Below the pieces are notes generated by a model that searched no databases, was not told where the DNA came from, and worked only from the letters and a program-made list of their open reading frames with translations. DNA of 64,000 nucleotides from Virgisporangium ochraceum (GTDB lineage Bacteria; Actinomycetota; Actinomycetes; Mycobacteriales; Micromonosporaceae), in the NCBI RefSeq assembly GCF_016863655.1, contig NZ_BOPH01000034.1, positions 112,405 through 176,404 of the forward strand. Direction: 5' to 3'. Positions within the stretch are counted from its first letter, which is position 1. Every line of letters begins with the position of its first letter. The position numbers and the translations under genes are program-made. Positions 9,001 through 17,765 of this stretch are shown one piece after another.

Positions 9001-10802
9001 GGTTTGTCGTTCCGGCGGAGGGCGGCCTTGGCGTGGCGGGTGATGGCGGCGACGTTGGTGGCGGTGTCGGCGGCGATGGTGGCGGCGTGGTCGCCGTCGT
9101 ACCAGGGCATCAGGTCGACCATCGCGGCGCGGGCGCCAGTGGCGAGAAGAACGGCGCGGCCGCGGGGGATCGCGCGTAGGTCGCCGGGTTCGAGGATGCG
9201 GCGGCGTTGGACGCTGGTGGACCAGTTCGGGTAGCCGCGGCCGTCTCGGCTGACGGAGGCGACGGCGACGTCATGGTCGCCGATGAGGCGGGACATGTCG
9301 TCGGCGTGGCGGGCGTCGTCGAGGCCGGCGCCGAGGAGCTTGATGGTGGACGCCGACCACAGGGCGGTCATGCCGCGTTCGCCCCACACGCCCTGGCCCT
9401 GGGCGAGGTTCTGGATGATGGTGATGGGGATGATGGCGCGGCCGCCGAGGTGGCTGTAGAGCTGGGGCAGGTCGCTGATTTTGCAGATGTTGGCGGCTTC
9501 GTCGAGGACGGCGAGTAGGGGCGGGTCGAGCCGGCCGCCCGCCGACTCGGCATAGCCGATGGCGGTGCGGAACACGGAGTCGGTGAGGCCTGCGACCAAC
9601 GGTCCGGCGGCGCCGGCGCCTTCCTTGGACAGCAGGTACAGGGTGTCGGTGGAGTCGACGAAGGTGTGGACGTCGAGCTGTGGCAGCCCGGCGCGGGGTG
9701 GGGTGACCCAGGCCATGATGTCGGGGTCGGACAGGCATCTCGCGGCGGTGCGGGCGGTTTCGTAGACGCCGTCGCGCGTTTCCGGTGCGCCGGACTGCCG
9801 TCCGGCCAACGATCGGGCGGCCTGGGGAAAGCCGGCGGCGCGTAGGAGGGTGGCAGGTTCGCGGCTGGTGACGTCGGACAGCCAGGCCTGGACGTCTGCG
9901 AGGTTGCCGCCGGAGCTGGCGGCGGCGAGGAACAGGCAGGTGAGCAGGTCGCCGGCGGCGAGAGGCCAGAAAGGGTCGGAGGAGCCGACGCCGCGGATCT
10001 CCTGGATGAAGTGGTCGGCGAGCCGGGCGGCTTCCTCCACTGTGGAGACGGCGGCGAGCGGGTCCCACCAGAAGCCCTGTGGCTGGCGGGTGACGCGCTG
10101 CGGGTCGAACAGCCACACCTGCCCGGCCGAGGCGCGGGTCAGGGCGGTGGCCGCCCACACGTCGGAGCGGTTGGAGGTGGCGAGGACGGCGCCGGGTGCG
10201 TCAATGATCGGTGGGACGGCGAGCGCGGTGGTCTTGCCGGCGCGGGGCGCCATGATGGCGAGCAGGACGTCCTCCCAACTGGCGCGCAGTATCGGCCGGT
10301 GCCGGCCGGGGTGGACGAGCCGGCCGACCGCGATGCCGACCGCGGTGTCGGGGATCTCGCGGTGGTGGAGTCCGGCGAGGCTCGGCCGCAGACGCTGCGC
10401 GCGGCGGCGGGCGGCATCGCCGATGAGCTCGTCGACGTCGCGGGGTGAGGCGAGGGAGGGGACCGGATCGTCGGCCTCAGGGCGGCGCATCTGCCACCAC
10501 CGCCAGCCCAGCAGCGGTGGAACGACGACAAGCACGAGCAGGAGCGCGAAGACGACCGCCACGAGCAACGGTGGCGTGCCGGGCCACAGCTGCTGCGCGT
10601 CCGCTCGGATGAGGTCCTCGACGAACGCCCAGCCGAACGCCGGTCCCTGCCATGGGTTTCCGGCGACGACGGCCGCGATGCGGCCGGCGAGCCAGGCCAG
10701 CGCGACCAGGCCGTAGAGACCCGCGCAGCAGACGACGATCAGCCACGGGACCAGAGGGAATCCGCCGACGGAGCTGGACGGGATCACCGGACGCGGCCTC
10801 AT
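8997..10802 (-). CDS. VirD4/TraD-like type IV coupling ATPase
   Basis: This 601-residue protein has two N-terminal membrane helices (about 14-46 and 80-105), then a cytoplasmic ATPase with Walker A APRAGKTTA (about 189) and Walker B AVLDEAANI (about 431), and the FDPQ and WDPL motifs typical of TraG/VirD4 proteins between them. In conjugation the family links the relaxosome to the secretion channel and pumps DNA. It is coupled by a 4-base overlap to the primase gene. The size and layout match the VirD4-like proteins of actinobacterial SCO6880-type clusters. Confidence 0.88.
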   Translation of the reverse strand: MRPRPVIPSSSVGGFPLVPWLIVVCCAGLYGLVALAWLAGRIAAVVAGNPWQGPAFGWAFVEDLIRADAQQLWPGTPPLLVAVVFALLLVLVVVPPLLGWRWWQMRRPEADDPVPSLASPRDVDELIGDAARRRAQRLRPSLAGLHHREIPDTAVGIAVGRLVHPGRHRPILRASWEDVLLAIMAPRAGKTTALAVPPIIDAPGAVLATSNRSDVWAATALTRASAGQVWLFDPQRVTRQPQGFWWDPLAAVSTVEEAARLADHFIQEIRGVGSSDPFWPLAAGDLLTCLFLAAASSGGNLADVQAWLSDVTSREPATLLRAAGFPQAARSLAGRQSGAPETRDGVYETARTAARCLSDPDIMAWVTPPRAGLPQLDVHTFVDSTDTLYLLSKEGAGAAGPLVAGLTDSVFRTAIGYAESAGGRLDPPLLAVLDEAANICKISDLPQLYSHLGGRAIIPITIIQNLAQGQGVWGERGMTALWSASTIKLLGAGLDDARHADDMSRLIGDHDVAVASVSRDGRGYPNWSTSVQRRRILEPGDLRAIPRGRAVLLATGARAAMVDLMPWYDGDHAATIAADTATNVAAITRHAKAALRRNDKP

Positions 10803-10855
10803 CGCGTACCTGCCCAGGCAGCGGTTTCGCCGGCGACCTGGCTAGAGTTCGGCCG

Positions 10856-11245
10856 GTGGACCGCGACCGTCTTGTCGGCATGCTGCACCGTGACGGTGGG
10901 GCGTTCGAAGCGTGCCGGCGGATGCTTGTCGCCGGCGCGCGGTACTGGGTTGACGAGGACACCGTGCCGGCATCGGCACTCGCGACGATCTACGCCCGTC
11001 GCGACCGGCTCACCCGGCGGAAGGGCATACAGTCGCTCGGGTTCACCGAAGCGGTCGAGACGTTGCGGTCGCGCGGTGACGACCCGATCTGCATCGGAGC
11101 GGTGGACACCGACGACCCGCCGTACCACTTCCAGCTGTTCCTCGACGAAGGCGCCACCACGGTTGTGGCCTGCCTCGGCGTGGACCAGAGCTGGAAAACT
11201 CACGTTGACGAACCGGGACAGCGGACGATCCGTCGGCAGCCGTAG
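10856..11245 (+). CDS. Small hypothetical protein encoded against the operon
   Basis: This 129-residue plus-strand gene sits in the gap between two minus-strand transfer genes, 53 bases from the VirD4-like start and 8 bases from the VirB4-like stop. Its codons show the GC-ending bias of real genes, whereas the overlapping minus-strand frame (10799-11257) reads poorly. The N-terminal half is helical and basic; the C-terminal half (about 70-115) looks like a small beta-sheet (ICIGAVDT, YHFQLFLD, TTVVACLG). No family is recognised. The start could also be the ATG at 10880. Being expressed separately, it might be a regulator or inhibitor, but nothing shows this directly. Confidence 0.55.
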   Translation: MDRDRLVGMLHRDGGAFEACRRMLVAGARYWVDEDTVPASALATIYARRDRLTRRKGIQSLGFTEAVETLRSRGDDPICIGAVDTDDPPYHFQLFLDEGATTVVACLGVDQSWKTHVDEPGQRTIRRQP

Positions 11246-11253
11246 GTTCCTTG

Positions 11254-12708
11254 TCACCGGGACTCACCCCCGGACTTCCGCGCGAGCCGTCCGGAATCCG
11301 GGCGGATCCTCTGGTCTGTGTCGTACAAGGTGGGTTCGTCGCCGACGAGGTAGAGGGCGACGGGGATGCCTGACCGTTCTCCGGTTTTGAGGAGGTAGCG
11401 GCCGCGGCCGGGGTGGGCGGCGCCGGGCATGAGGGCTTCCGGTGCGGCCCAGGAGGCGACCATGTCGCGTTCGGGGGCGGAGAGGCGGACCATGCCGGCG
11501 ATGCGGTCGAGTTCGCGGTTGGGGAGGGCGGCGAGGACTTTGATGGCGCAGCGTTCGGCCATGCCGCGGGCTTTGGCGCGGTCTTCGTCGGTGGCGAGGG
11601 CGTCGAGGTCGTCAAGGCTGTGGGTGAGCATGATCTGGGCGACGCCGAGGTTGCGGGACAGGCGGGTGAGGGCGTCGGCGGGTTCGACGAGTCCGGGTGC
11701 TCCGCGGAGGACGCGCCAGAGTTCGTCCATGACGGCGAGGTGTCGTCGTCGTGGGGCGAGGTGGTGGTGGGCGAGGACGGCGGCGGCGTCGATGACGGCG
11801 TAGCCGTAGGACCAGGTGGACAGCATCGCGGCGGTGACAAGTTTGTCGCCGGCCGCTGAGACGCGGGAGATGTCGACGGAGACGGCCGCGGCGGTCAGGT
11901 CGATGGGTGTGGTGGTGGCGTCGTCGAAGACGCCGGCGAGGGTGCCTTCGCACAGCAGGCGCAGGGTGGCGACGAGATCGTCGACGCGGCGGCGGTAGTC
12001 GGCCGGGCTGGTGGCGCGGGCGGCTGTGCGCAGCGTGTCGGGTGCCTGGTCGAGGACGTTGAGGACGTCGGGGATGACGGGGTCCACTGTGGACCGGTCG
12101 GTGAGCAGGTCGACGGTGCGGCCGAGGATAACCTCTTCGGTATTGGTGACCTTGCCGCCGTCGCGGACGAGGGTGCACAGGGCGATGAGGAGGTTCAGCC
12201 GTCTGCCGCGGACCTCGGTGCGCAGCTGGTCGGCGTCCTGTCCGGACATCTTGGTGAGTGCTGTGCCGAGGGGGCCGGCGTCGAGGGGGTTGATGCGGTC
12301 GAGGCCGCGGCCGACGCGGATGACCTGTCCGCCCAGGGCTTTCACGAGGCGGGTGTAGTCGGGTTTGGTGTCGCCGAGGATGAGGGCCTGGGTGCCGGTG
12401 CCGGTCATGCCGGTGATGAGCCGTTTGGCGAGGGCGCTTTTGCCGGCGCCGGGTTGGCCGAGGACGAACATGCCGGTGTTGGTGGTGAGGCCGGCGGTGA
12501 GCCATTCGAAGGGGTCGAGGAGGACGGATTCGCCCCAGAGTTGGTGGCGTCCGATGGGGACGCCGAGCAGGGGTGAGCCGCTGCCGGCGGTGAACGGGTA
12601 GAGGCCGGCGGCCTGGACGGTGGTGGCCTGGTACTCGACGCCGGCGGCGACGTGGCTTGCGCGGCCGGCGTTGCGGCCGGGCCAGCCCCACGCGGGTGCG
12701 ATCGTCAT
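11254..12708 (-). CDS. VirB4-like conjugation ATPase
   Basis: The 484-residue product has Walker A LGQPGAGKSA at about 86 and Walker B LAVMDELW at about 326, with a TKPDYTRL segment between them that fits the VirB4/TraC ATPase core (HerA-FtsK group). The IMLTHSLDD segment corresponds to the late sensor region. It lacks the VirB4 N-terminal membrane-associated domain, which in these clusters is supplied by the separate SCO6880-type protein encoded just upstream. The ATG at 12708 has a GGGAG element 8 bases before it. The frame stays open to 15354, but that extension is an out-of-frame shadow of the two upstream genes. Confidence 0.87.
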   Translation of the reverse strand: MTIAPAWGWPGRNAGRASHVAAGVEYQATTVQAAGLYPFTAGSGSPLLGVPIGRHQLWGESVLLDPFEWLTAGLTTNTGMFVLGQPGAGKSALAKRLITGMTGTGTQALILGDTKPDYTRLVKALGGQVIRVGRGLDRINPLDAGPLGTALTKMSGQDADQLRTEVRGRRLNLLIALCTLVRDGGKVTNTEEVILGRTVDLLTDRSTVDPVIPDVLNVLDQAPDTLRTAARATSPADYRRRVDDLVATLRLLCEGTLAGVFDDATTTPIDLTAAAVSVDISRVSAAGDKLVTAAMLSTWSYGYAVIDAAAVLAHHHLAPRRRHLAVMDELWRVLRGAPGLVEPADALTRLSRNLGVAQIMLTHSLDDLDALATDEDRAKARGMAERCAIKVLAALPNRELDRIAGMVRLSAPERDMVASWAAPEALMPGAAHPGRGRYLLKTGERSGIPVALYLVGDEPTLYDTDQRIRPDSGRLARKSGGESR

Positions 12709-12722
12709 GTCTCGTGCTCCCT

Positions 12723-13748
12723 TCAGCGGGCGTGGCGTCGCGGCGTGCCCGGCGGTGACGGCGGGGCGGCGTCGGCGGGTCCCGGCTTGCCTGGGACGGC
12801 CTGCCCGGGCGGATAGGAGGTTGCGGCGGTGGCTGCCGGGTGGGGTCTGGTGATCTGCCGTGCGGCGATCAGCAGGGCGCGCTGGGCGGCGGTGTTGGTG
12901 AGGAGGGCGGCGGTGCCGCTGGTGGGGTAGGCGTGGAAGCGGGCTGGGTCGTCGTGGAGTGAGATCCGGCCGAGGAACACCTCGGGGAGGTGAGCGGTGA
13001 CGGAGACGGCGTTTGCGCTGCTGTAGGGGCCGACGATGGTGCGGACGGTGCCGTCGGTGAGGTGCAGGTCGAAGGGTTCGCCGTTGGATCCACGGCCGTC
13101 GCCGTTGTCGAACAGGTCCAGGACGTAGCCGTCGGGGTGGGTGCCGAGGTACACGTAGCGCGGTGGTGGGTGACGTAGCACCGGCAGTCCGATGCGGAGC
13201 TCGTGTTCGGTGAACTGGAGTTCGGACACGTCGGGGATGCGGTCGACGAGGACGGCCAGCTGCCCGTGGTCGGTGTGGTGGGCGTCGAGAATCGCCATGG
13301 GCCGGGGCGTGCCGTCCGGCGCGGCCGGCCGTGGGCGGTGGTCGGCGAGTCCGTATCGGCGGCGGATCACGCCGGCGACCCGCTGCAGTTCCACCGGTTC
13401 CGGACGCTGCGGGCTGGACGCCAGGAGGACCATCGACTGTGGACTGGTGCGCACGGCGACCCACGGCGAGTCCCGCCAGCCGATCGCCGTCACCAGGTGC
13501 CGGGCGATGCCGGCCCATTCCCGGCTGGTGAGCGTCGGTTCGGTCGAGTCGGTCCGCACGCCGACCGCGCCGAGCGGGTGGCGGGCGGCGATGACCGCCC
13601 GGACGTCGGTGCGCCAGTCGCCGGGCTGCCAGTAGCCGTCCGCGGCGACGAGCGTCCGCTCGGCGAGATGCGACGGAGCACCGGGGTCGCCGGCGAGGGC
13701 GGTGGCGAGTTCGTCGGTGGTGCCGCGGGTGTACGAGATGACGTTCAC
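12723..13748 (-). CDS. Relaxase-like protein lacking the HxH metal site
   Basis: This 341-residue protein has the framework of actinobacterial relaxases: an opening MNVISYTRG strand, then VGVRTDSTEPTLTSREWAGIARHLV, PWVAVRTSP and a basic RVAGVIRRRYGL helix, in the family order. In active relaxases the WVAVRH segment continues into an HxxDHxH metal motif; here that stretch is TSPQSMVLLA, with no histidines. The C-terminal half is a different mixed domain ending in a proline-rich tail. It is therefore probably a catalytically dead DNA-binding derivative. The plus-strand gene at 18845 is a diverged paralogue. The GTG start lies 27 bases after the SCO6880-like gene. The link to relaxases is my reading of motif order. 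Confidence 0.6.
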   Translation of the reverse strand: MNVISYTRGTTDELATALAGDPGAPSHLAERTLVAADGYWQPGDWRTDVRAVIAARHPLGAVGVRTDSTEPTLTSREWAGIARHLVTAIGWRDSPWVAVRTSPQSMVLLASSPQRPEPVELQRVAGVIRRRYGLADHRPRPAAPDGTPRPMAILDAHHTDHGQLAVLVDRIPDVSELQFTEHELRIGLPVLRHPPPRYVYLGTHPDGYVLDLFDNGDGRGSNGEPFDLHLTDGTVRTIVGPYSSANAVSVTAHLPEVFLGRISLHDDPARFHAYPTSGTAALLTNTAAQRALLIAARQITRPHPAATAATSYPPGQAVPGKPGPADAAPPSPPGTPRRHAR

Positions 13749-13775
13749 GGGACGTGTCCCTTCGCTGGGATGGGT

Positions 13776-15227
13776 TCAGTGCGGCCAGACGCCGGACAGG
13801 ACGGGTGGGCAGACACCGCAGGGGAGGGTGGTGGCGAAGCCGGCGGCCTGGGAGCGCCACAGCCGCCGTAGCCGGATCTTGCAGGTGTCGGCGCGGGACT
13901 CGATGTCGGCGACGGCACGGTCCGCCAGGGACGGATCGGTGACGGTGGTCGTCACCCACAGGCTCACCAGCCCGAGGCCGGCGCCGAGGGCCTCCTCGCG
14001 GGCCGCGGCGGTGGCGCGTTCGATGTCGGCGAGTTCGCGGGCGGTCGGGTCCAGGCGGCGGGCCCTGCGGTACGCCGACCGGAACTGGGCGGCGTTGACC
14101 TGTTGCTCCACCTCCGCCGCGGCCTGCCCGGCGGTCAGCGGCCGGTAGATGAGGCTGACGCGTTTGGCGTGCTCGCCGGGCGCGAGGAGCCGGGCGAGGA
14201 CGTTGTGCGGGACCGGTTGCCGCGGTGCCTCGTGCCAGGCCCAGCTGACACTGGTGGCGTTGTCGTGTTCGTACCGGTCCGGGTACTCCTCGGCGGTGAC
14301 CGGGCCGGCGTTGGCCCAGTCGAGGAGGTCGTCGTCGGCGCGTCCGAGGTCGCCGCGGGCGTCGGGGTCGAACGCCTGCCGGACCATCGCCGCGAGGTCG
14401 GTGGTGGCGGCCCGGCCGAGGACGGTCAGCCCGCACGCCGACAGGCTGGTCTCCAGGCCGGGCAGGGCCCGGTCGACCTCGGCGAGGCGGTCCACTGTGG
14501 ACCTCGGCTTCACCGGCGACGCGGACGGGTCGAAGGTGATCGACACGCTGCTCTGCACCTCGGCAGCGGCCTGCGGCGCTGTCGCGACGAGCTGCTGGAG
14601 GATGCGGATGGCTGCGGTCGGTCCGCCGGGGGCGAGCCGGTCGGTGATGTAGTCGGCGAGGCGGGTGCCGGCGTCGGGTGCGGTGTCGACGGTGACGTTC
14701 ACCCAGCGGACGGTCGGGATGTGACCGAGGCTGGCCAGCCAGCCGCCCCAGTTGGTGACCCACGTGGTCGCCGCGTCCGGGTCGGCGAGCCAGGTCGACT
14801 GGGCCGCGCACCGCAGCGTGACGGTCATCGTGCCCAGCCGCCGGTTCCACACCACGCCGTATCCGCCGGGGGCGTCGAGCAGGGTGGTGGGGGCGAGGAC
14901 GCCGGGCAGGTCCCAGGCGTGTTCGGGCGGGGCCATGACGCCGCCGCGGAACCGGATCCGGCCGCGGGCCGAGCCGGTCAGCCAGCGTCCACGGTGGACG
15001 ATGGCCTGGGCGAGCGAGACGCCGTCCCATCGGGCGACGTTGCCGATGACCACCGCTGCTGCGATCGGCGCGACCACGGCGGTCGCGGTGATGTCGACGG
15101 CGGTGGTGATGAGCGCGGCGGCCAGGGCGGCGAGGACGATCAAGGTCTGGACGAAGCCGAGCCCGAACAGGCCCATTGCGCGGGCCCGTCGCCATCCGCC
15201 GTAGGTGCGGTGCTCCGTCGTGGTCAC
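13776..15227 (-). CDS. SCO6880-family conjugation membrane protein
   Basis: The 483-residue product starts with a basic segment (YGGWRRARAMGLFGLG) and two adjacent membrane helices (about 22-60), followed by a cytoplasmic domain of about 400 residues. This is the layout of SCO6880-family proteins, the PrgI-like plus VirB4-N-terminal-like component of actinobacterial type IV systems. It is thought to work with the separate VirB4 ATPase at the inner face of the channel. The GTG start overlaps the VirB6-like stop by 4 bases (GTGA), which supports both the start and operon membership. Confidence 0.82.
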   Translation of the reverse strand: MTTTEHRTYGGWRRARAMGLFGLGFVQTLIVLAALAAALITTAVDITATAVVAPIAAAVVIGNVARWDGVSLAQAIVHRGRWLTGSARGRIRFRGGVMAPPEHAWDLPGVLAPTTLLDAPGGYGVVWNRRLGTMTVTLRCAAQSTWLADPDAATTWVTNWGGWLASLGHIPTVRWVNVTVDTAPDAGTRLADYITDRLAPGGPTAAIRILQQLVATAPQAAAEVQSSVSITFDPSASPVKPRSTVDRLAEVDRALPGLETSLSACGLTVLGRAATTDLAAMVRQAFDPDARGDLGRADDDLLDWANAGPVTAEEYPDRYEHDNATSVSWAWHEAPRQPVPHNVLARLLAPGEHAKRVSLIYRPLTAGQAAAEVEQQVNAAQFRSAYRRARRLDPTARELADIERATAAAREEALGAGLGLVSLWVTTTVTDPSLADRAVADIESRADTCKIRLRRLWRSQAAGFATTLPCGVCPPVLSGVWPH

Positions 15228-16561
15228 CGGTCACCGTCCACGACCGAGCGGGTGGCGGTGTCCGCGGCAGCCTTGGCCGCGGTGCCGGCGGCTTTGCCTG
15301 CCGCCATGACACCGGCGACGATCGGTGCCGCGGGACCGGCCGCTGCCGCCGCACCCGCTGCCGCTGCCGTACCTGCGGTTCCGGCTGTCGCGCCGGTCCC
15401 GGCTGCGGTCGCGCCGGCTCCCGCTGTGCCTGTGCCTGCCGTTGCTGCGTTGGCTCCGATGCCGGCGCCGGGCGTGCCGCCGGGTGCGGTCGGCGACGGG
15501 TTGGTGAACTGCGGTGGCTTGAAGGTTGGCGTGGGGGTGGTGCCGGCCGGGTCCTTGTCGTCGGTGCGTTGGTGGCGGCGCTCGAGGTCGCGGGCGTAGT
15601 CGGTGGCGCTGAGCCCGGCCTGGGTTCCGCGGTGCGAGGAGATCGCGTGCATCCCGGCTGCGCCCGTGGCGGCGAGCATGCCGGCGGTGCCGCCGGTGGT
15701 TTGCACCGCTCCGACGGTCCAGTTGAAGAACTTCATCATCGCGGGGAGGGCGATGATGGACAGCACGAGCATGGCGGCGCCGGTGAACCAGGTGGCGGTG
15801 TCGGTGTTGTCGCGGTCGCCGATGAGCATGAACGCGACGGCGTAGGTGGTGGCGGCGAACGGCTCGTAGAAGGTGAGCGCGAGGAGCCACCCGAGGACGC
15901 GGCGCAGCCAGTTCGACGTGGCCGAGGTGAAGCTGCCGGCGGCGGCCAGTTGCAGCATGCCGGCGAGCACGATGATGGCGCCGTTGCGGAACAGCAGCAG
16001 CATCGCCTGAGTGATCGAGGCCAGCAGCGCGAAGAAGCTGACGATGACGATGAGCACGCTCGCTGAGGTGAAGCCGGCGGGGGTCAGGACGGTCTGGATG
16101 CGTTCGCTGAGGGCATCGGTCTTGCACTCGACGTCCTGGCCGAGGCCGGGCTCGCAGTTGAGGCCGGCGGTGAGGACCCATTCGGTCCAGGCGTCGCAGG
16201 CCTGCAGCAGTAGTTGGACACCGGCGAGGCTGACCGCGCCCCACATCGCCGTGGTGAACAGGCCTTTGGCGATCGTGAGGAGCGGTTCGCCCTTGCGGTT
16301 GATGATGAGCAGCAGGGACTGCCACAGGATCCCGCCGGTGACCACGAGGACCGCGAACGGCAGCATCCACTGCTGCAGCGTCTGTGCGGCGGGTGCGCCG
16401 CCGGCGTCGACCGGTGGCAGGTACAGCCACCAGGTGACGGTTGCGGTGATCAGGCTGCTCTGCGCTTCGCTGATCGCTCCGGCCAGGCCGTCGACGACGG
16501 AGCTGACGGCGCCGGTGACGGTCTCTTTGGTCTTGCACTGGAGGTCCCAGACCTGGCACAC
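15224..16561 (-). CDS. VirB6/TrbL-like polytopic conjugation protein
   Basis: This 445-residue protein has about six to eight membrane helices (between about 45 and 300). Cysteines in an extracytoplasmic loop (LNCEPGLGQDVEC) could pair. A low-complexity Ala/Gly/Thr/Pro C-terminal tail (about 345-440) follows. Position and topology match the SCO6881-type VirB6/TrbL channel component. The GTG start at 16561 follows the VirB8-like stop by 3 bases. The tail is probably unstructured; its codon-level repetitiveness also produces long shadow frames on both strands. Confidence 0.8.
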   Translation of the reverse strand: MCQVWDLQCKTKETVTGAVSSVVDGLAGAISEAQSSLITATVTWWLYLPPVDAGGAPAAQTLQQWMLPFAVLVVTGGILWQSLLLIINRKGEPLLTIAKGLFTTAMWGAVSLAGVQLLLQACDAWTEWVLTAGLNCEPGLGQDVECKTDALSERIQTVLTPAGFTSASVLIVIVSFFALLASITQAMLLLFRNGAIIVLAGMLQLAAAGSFTSATSNWLRRVLGWLLALTFYEPFAATTYAVAFMLIGDRDNTDTATWFTGAAMLVLSIIALPAMMKFFNWTVGAVQTTGGTAGMLAATGAAGMHAISSHRGTQAGLSATDYARDLERRHQRTDDKDPAGTTPTPTFKPPQFTNPSPTAPGGTPGAGIGANAATAGTGTAGAGATAAGTGATAGTAGTAAAAGAAAAAGPAAPIVAGVMAAGKAAGTAAKAAADTATRSVVDGDR

Positions 16562-16564
16562 GGG

Positions 16565-17314
16565 TCACCTCGCCGGAAGCGGGATGTAGTCGGAGACCGC
16601 ATCGGCCGGAACCGGCGTGCGGACGGTGCTCCAGTCGCCGTGCGGTGGGGCGACGAGCCGCCAGTCGTTGTCGCTCCAGGCGACCTGGACGAGGGCGGCG
16701 GCGCGGGCGGTTCCGGTTCCGGTCGGGGCCTCGATGAGGACGCGCATGCTCGCTGCTTCCGGTCTGTAGGAGTCGAGGCGGATGCCGGCGATGGCGGCGT
16801 AGATCCGGTCGGCCTTGTCGCCTCGGCGCAACGCGGCACGGTGGTCGGCGCGGACCTCCTCGGCGTAGGCGACCGCGTCGGGACCGACGACCTGGTCGCG
16901 CAGCGTCGGCTCCCAGACGGCCGGGCCGGCCTGGTAGCTGGTCCGCACGATCAGGTGCAGGGCGGCGAGGACCGCGCCCGGCGGGCTTTGGGCGAACGCG
17001 GCGGAGCGGCCGAGGTTCCGGTTCCGCGGACCGTGCTCCTTCGACGCAGGAAGGTCGATGCCGGCGACGCGTTCCCAGGTGAGGTCGGTCGGCCAGGTGA
17101 ACGCGGTGGCTTCCGGTTCCTGTTCGTGCTCCTGCTCCGGATCCGGTGCCGGTTCCGCTTTGGCTGTGGTCGGGTTCCGCTTCGGTGGTTCCGGTTCCTG
17201 GTTCCGGCTCAGGCAGGCGACCGCGATGGTTCCGGCGACCATCGCGACCGTGATAGCGGCGAGCACGATGATGGTTCCGGTCCGGTTCCGCTTGCGGTGG
17301 CGTCCGGCTTTCAT
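16565..17314 (-). CDS. VirB8-like anchored conjugation protein
   Basis: A 249-residue protein with a basic cytoplasmic start (MKAGRHRKRNR), one membrane helix (about 14-34), a Pro/Glu-rich linker (about 37-68) and a C-terminal globular domain (about 100-249) ending in a strand pair (AALVQVAWSDNDWRLV). This is the layout of TcpC/VirB8-like proteins with an NTF2-like fold. The ATG at 17314 overlaps the upstream stop (ATGA), so the longer frame to 17377 is rejected. Confidence 0.72.
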   Translation of the reverse strand: MKAGRHRKRNRTGTIIVLAAITVAMVAGTIAVACLSRNQEPEPPKRNPTTAKAEPAPDPEQEHEQEPEATAFTWPTDLTWERVAGIDLPASKEHGPRNRNLGRSAAFAQSPPGAVLAALHLIVRTSYQAGPAVWEPTLRDQVVGPDAVAYAEEVRADHRAALRRGDKADRIYAAIAGIRLDSYRPEAASMRVLIEAPTGTGTARAAALVQVAWSDNDWRLVAPPHGDWSTVRTPVPADAVSDYIPLPAR

Positions 17315-17607
17315 GACAGCGCCACCCCGGCGATCCCGGCCGCGAGGCTCGTCAGTGCCAGTCCGGCCAGGACCCACGGGACGCCCGCGGCGCCGTCGAC
17401 GGCGGTCTGCGACCGGTTACGCCGTCCAATGATCATCATGCCGGCGCAGATGAAGAACCCGAGGACACCGGCCACGAGCAAGGACCACTTGCCCCACCCG
17501 AGGAAGGTGTTGGCCATCTCCTCCATACCCGGCGGGGCGATCGGGACGGGGTTCGGCGCGCTAGGCGGCGACGACGGGTCGGGCGCCGCCAGAAGGTTCA
17601 GAAGCAT
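17311..17607 (-). CDS. Small two-helix membrane protein, pilin-like (VirB2/TrbC position)
   Basis: This 98-residue protein has a Pro/Ser-rich N-terminus and two hydrophobic helices (about 41-60 and 75-97) separated by a basic loop (IGRRNRSQ). Size and two-helix topology resemble VirB2/TrbC-type subunits, and it is the first gene of the minus-strand transfer operon. The ATG at 17607 has a GGAG element 8 bases upstream. No leader cleavage site is evident, so pilin identity is only suggested by position. Confidence 0.65.
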   Translation of the reverse strand: MLLNLLAAPDPSSPPSAPNPVPIAPPGMEEMANTFLGWGKWSLLVAGVLGFFICAGMMIIGRRNRSQTAVDGAAGVPWVLAGLALTSLAAGIAGVALS

Positions 17608-17765
17608 CGACTGCTCCGTTCGGTGGGTGGCTCGCGTGGTCGAGCCGTTCGAACGGACCGTCTCCCGGACGGGATGCCGCAACGGTTGACGACCCGTTGA
17701 CGGCACCGTTGCCGGGCCCTGTCCAGCAACGGTTTCGCCTACGGGCCGGCGCGATCGTCGGCGGC
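17608..17765. promoter_or_regulatory. Divergent control region with CCGTTG/CAACGG repeats
   Basis: This 158-base gap separates the minus-strand transfer operon from the plus-strand lysozyme/relaxase-like operon and should hold both promoters. It contains a perfect 12-base palindrome CCGTTCGAACGG (17645-17656) and an inverted repeat TCCCG-GA-CGGGA (17663-17674). Four CCGTTG or CAACGG elements follow, near 17680-17685, 17694-17699, 17706-17711 and 17727-17732. Such density over about 90 bases is not expected by chance. It could be an operator array, an iteron-like site or an oriT/parS-like site; the sequence does not decide between these. Confidence 0.5.

Noticed and set aside
7099..9234. A 711-codon plus-strand frame across the primase gene
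   Set aside because: Antisense of a gene with clear TOPRIM motifs; the composition is Gly/Val/Arg repetition with no start signal or domain.
11254..15354. A 1366-codon open frame on the minus strand spanning three genes
   Set aside because: Only its last 484 codons are the VirB4-like gene. The rest is the wrong frame of the relaxase-like and SCO6880-like genes, with Arg/Pro-rich nonsense typical of GC-rich shadows.
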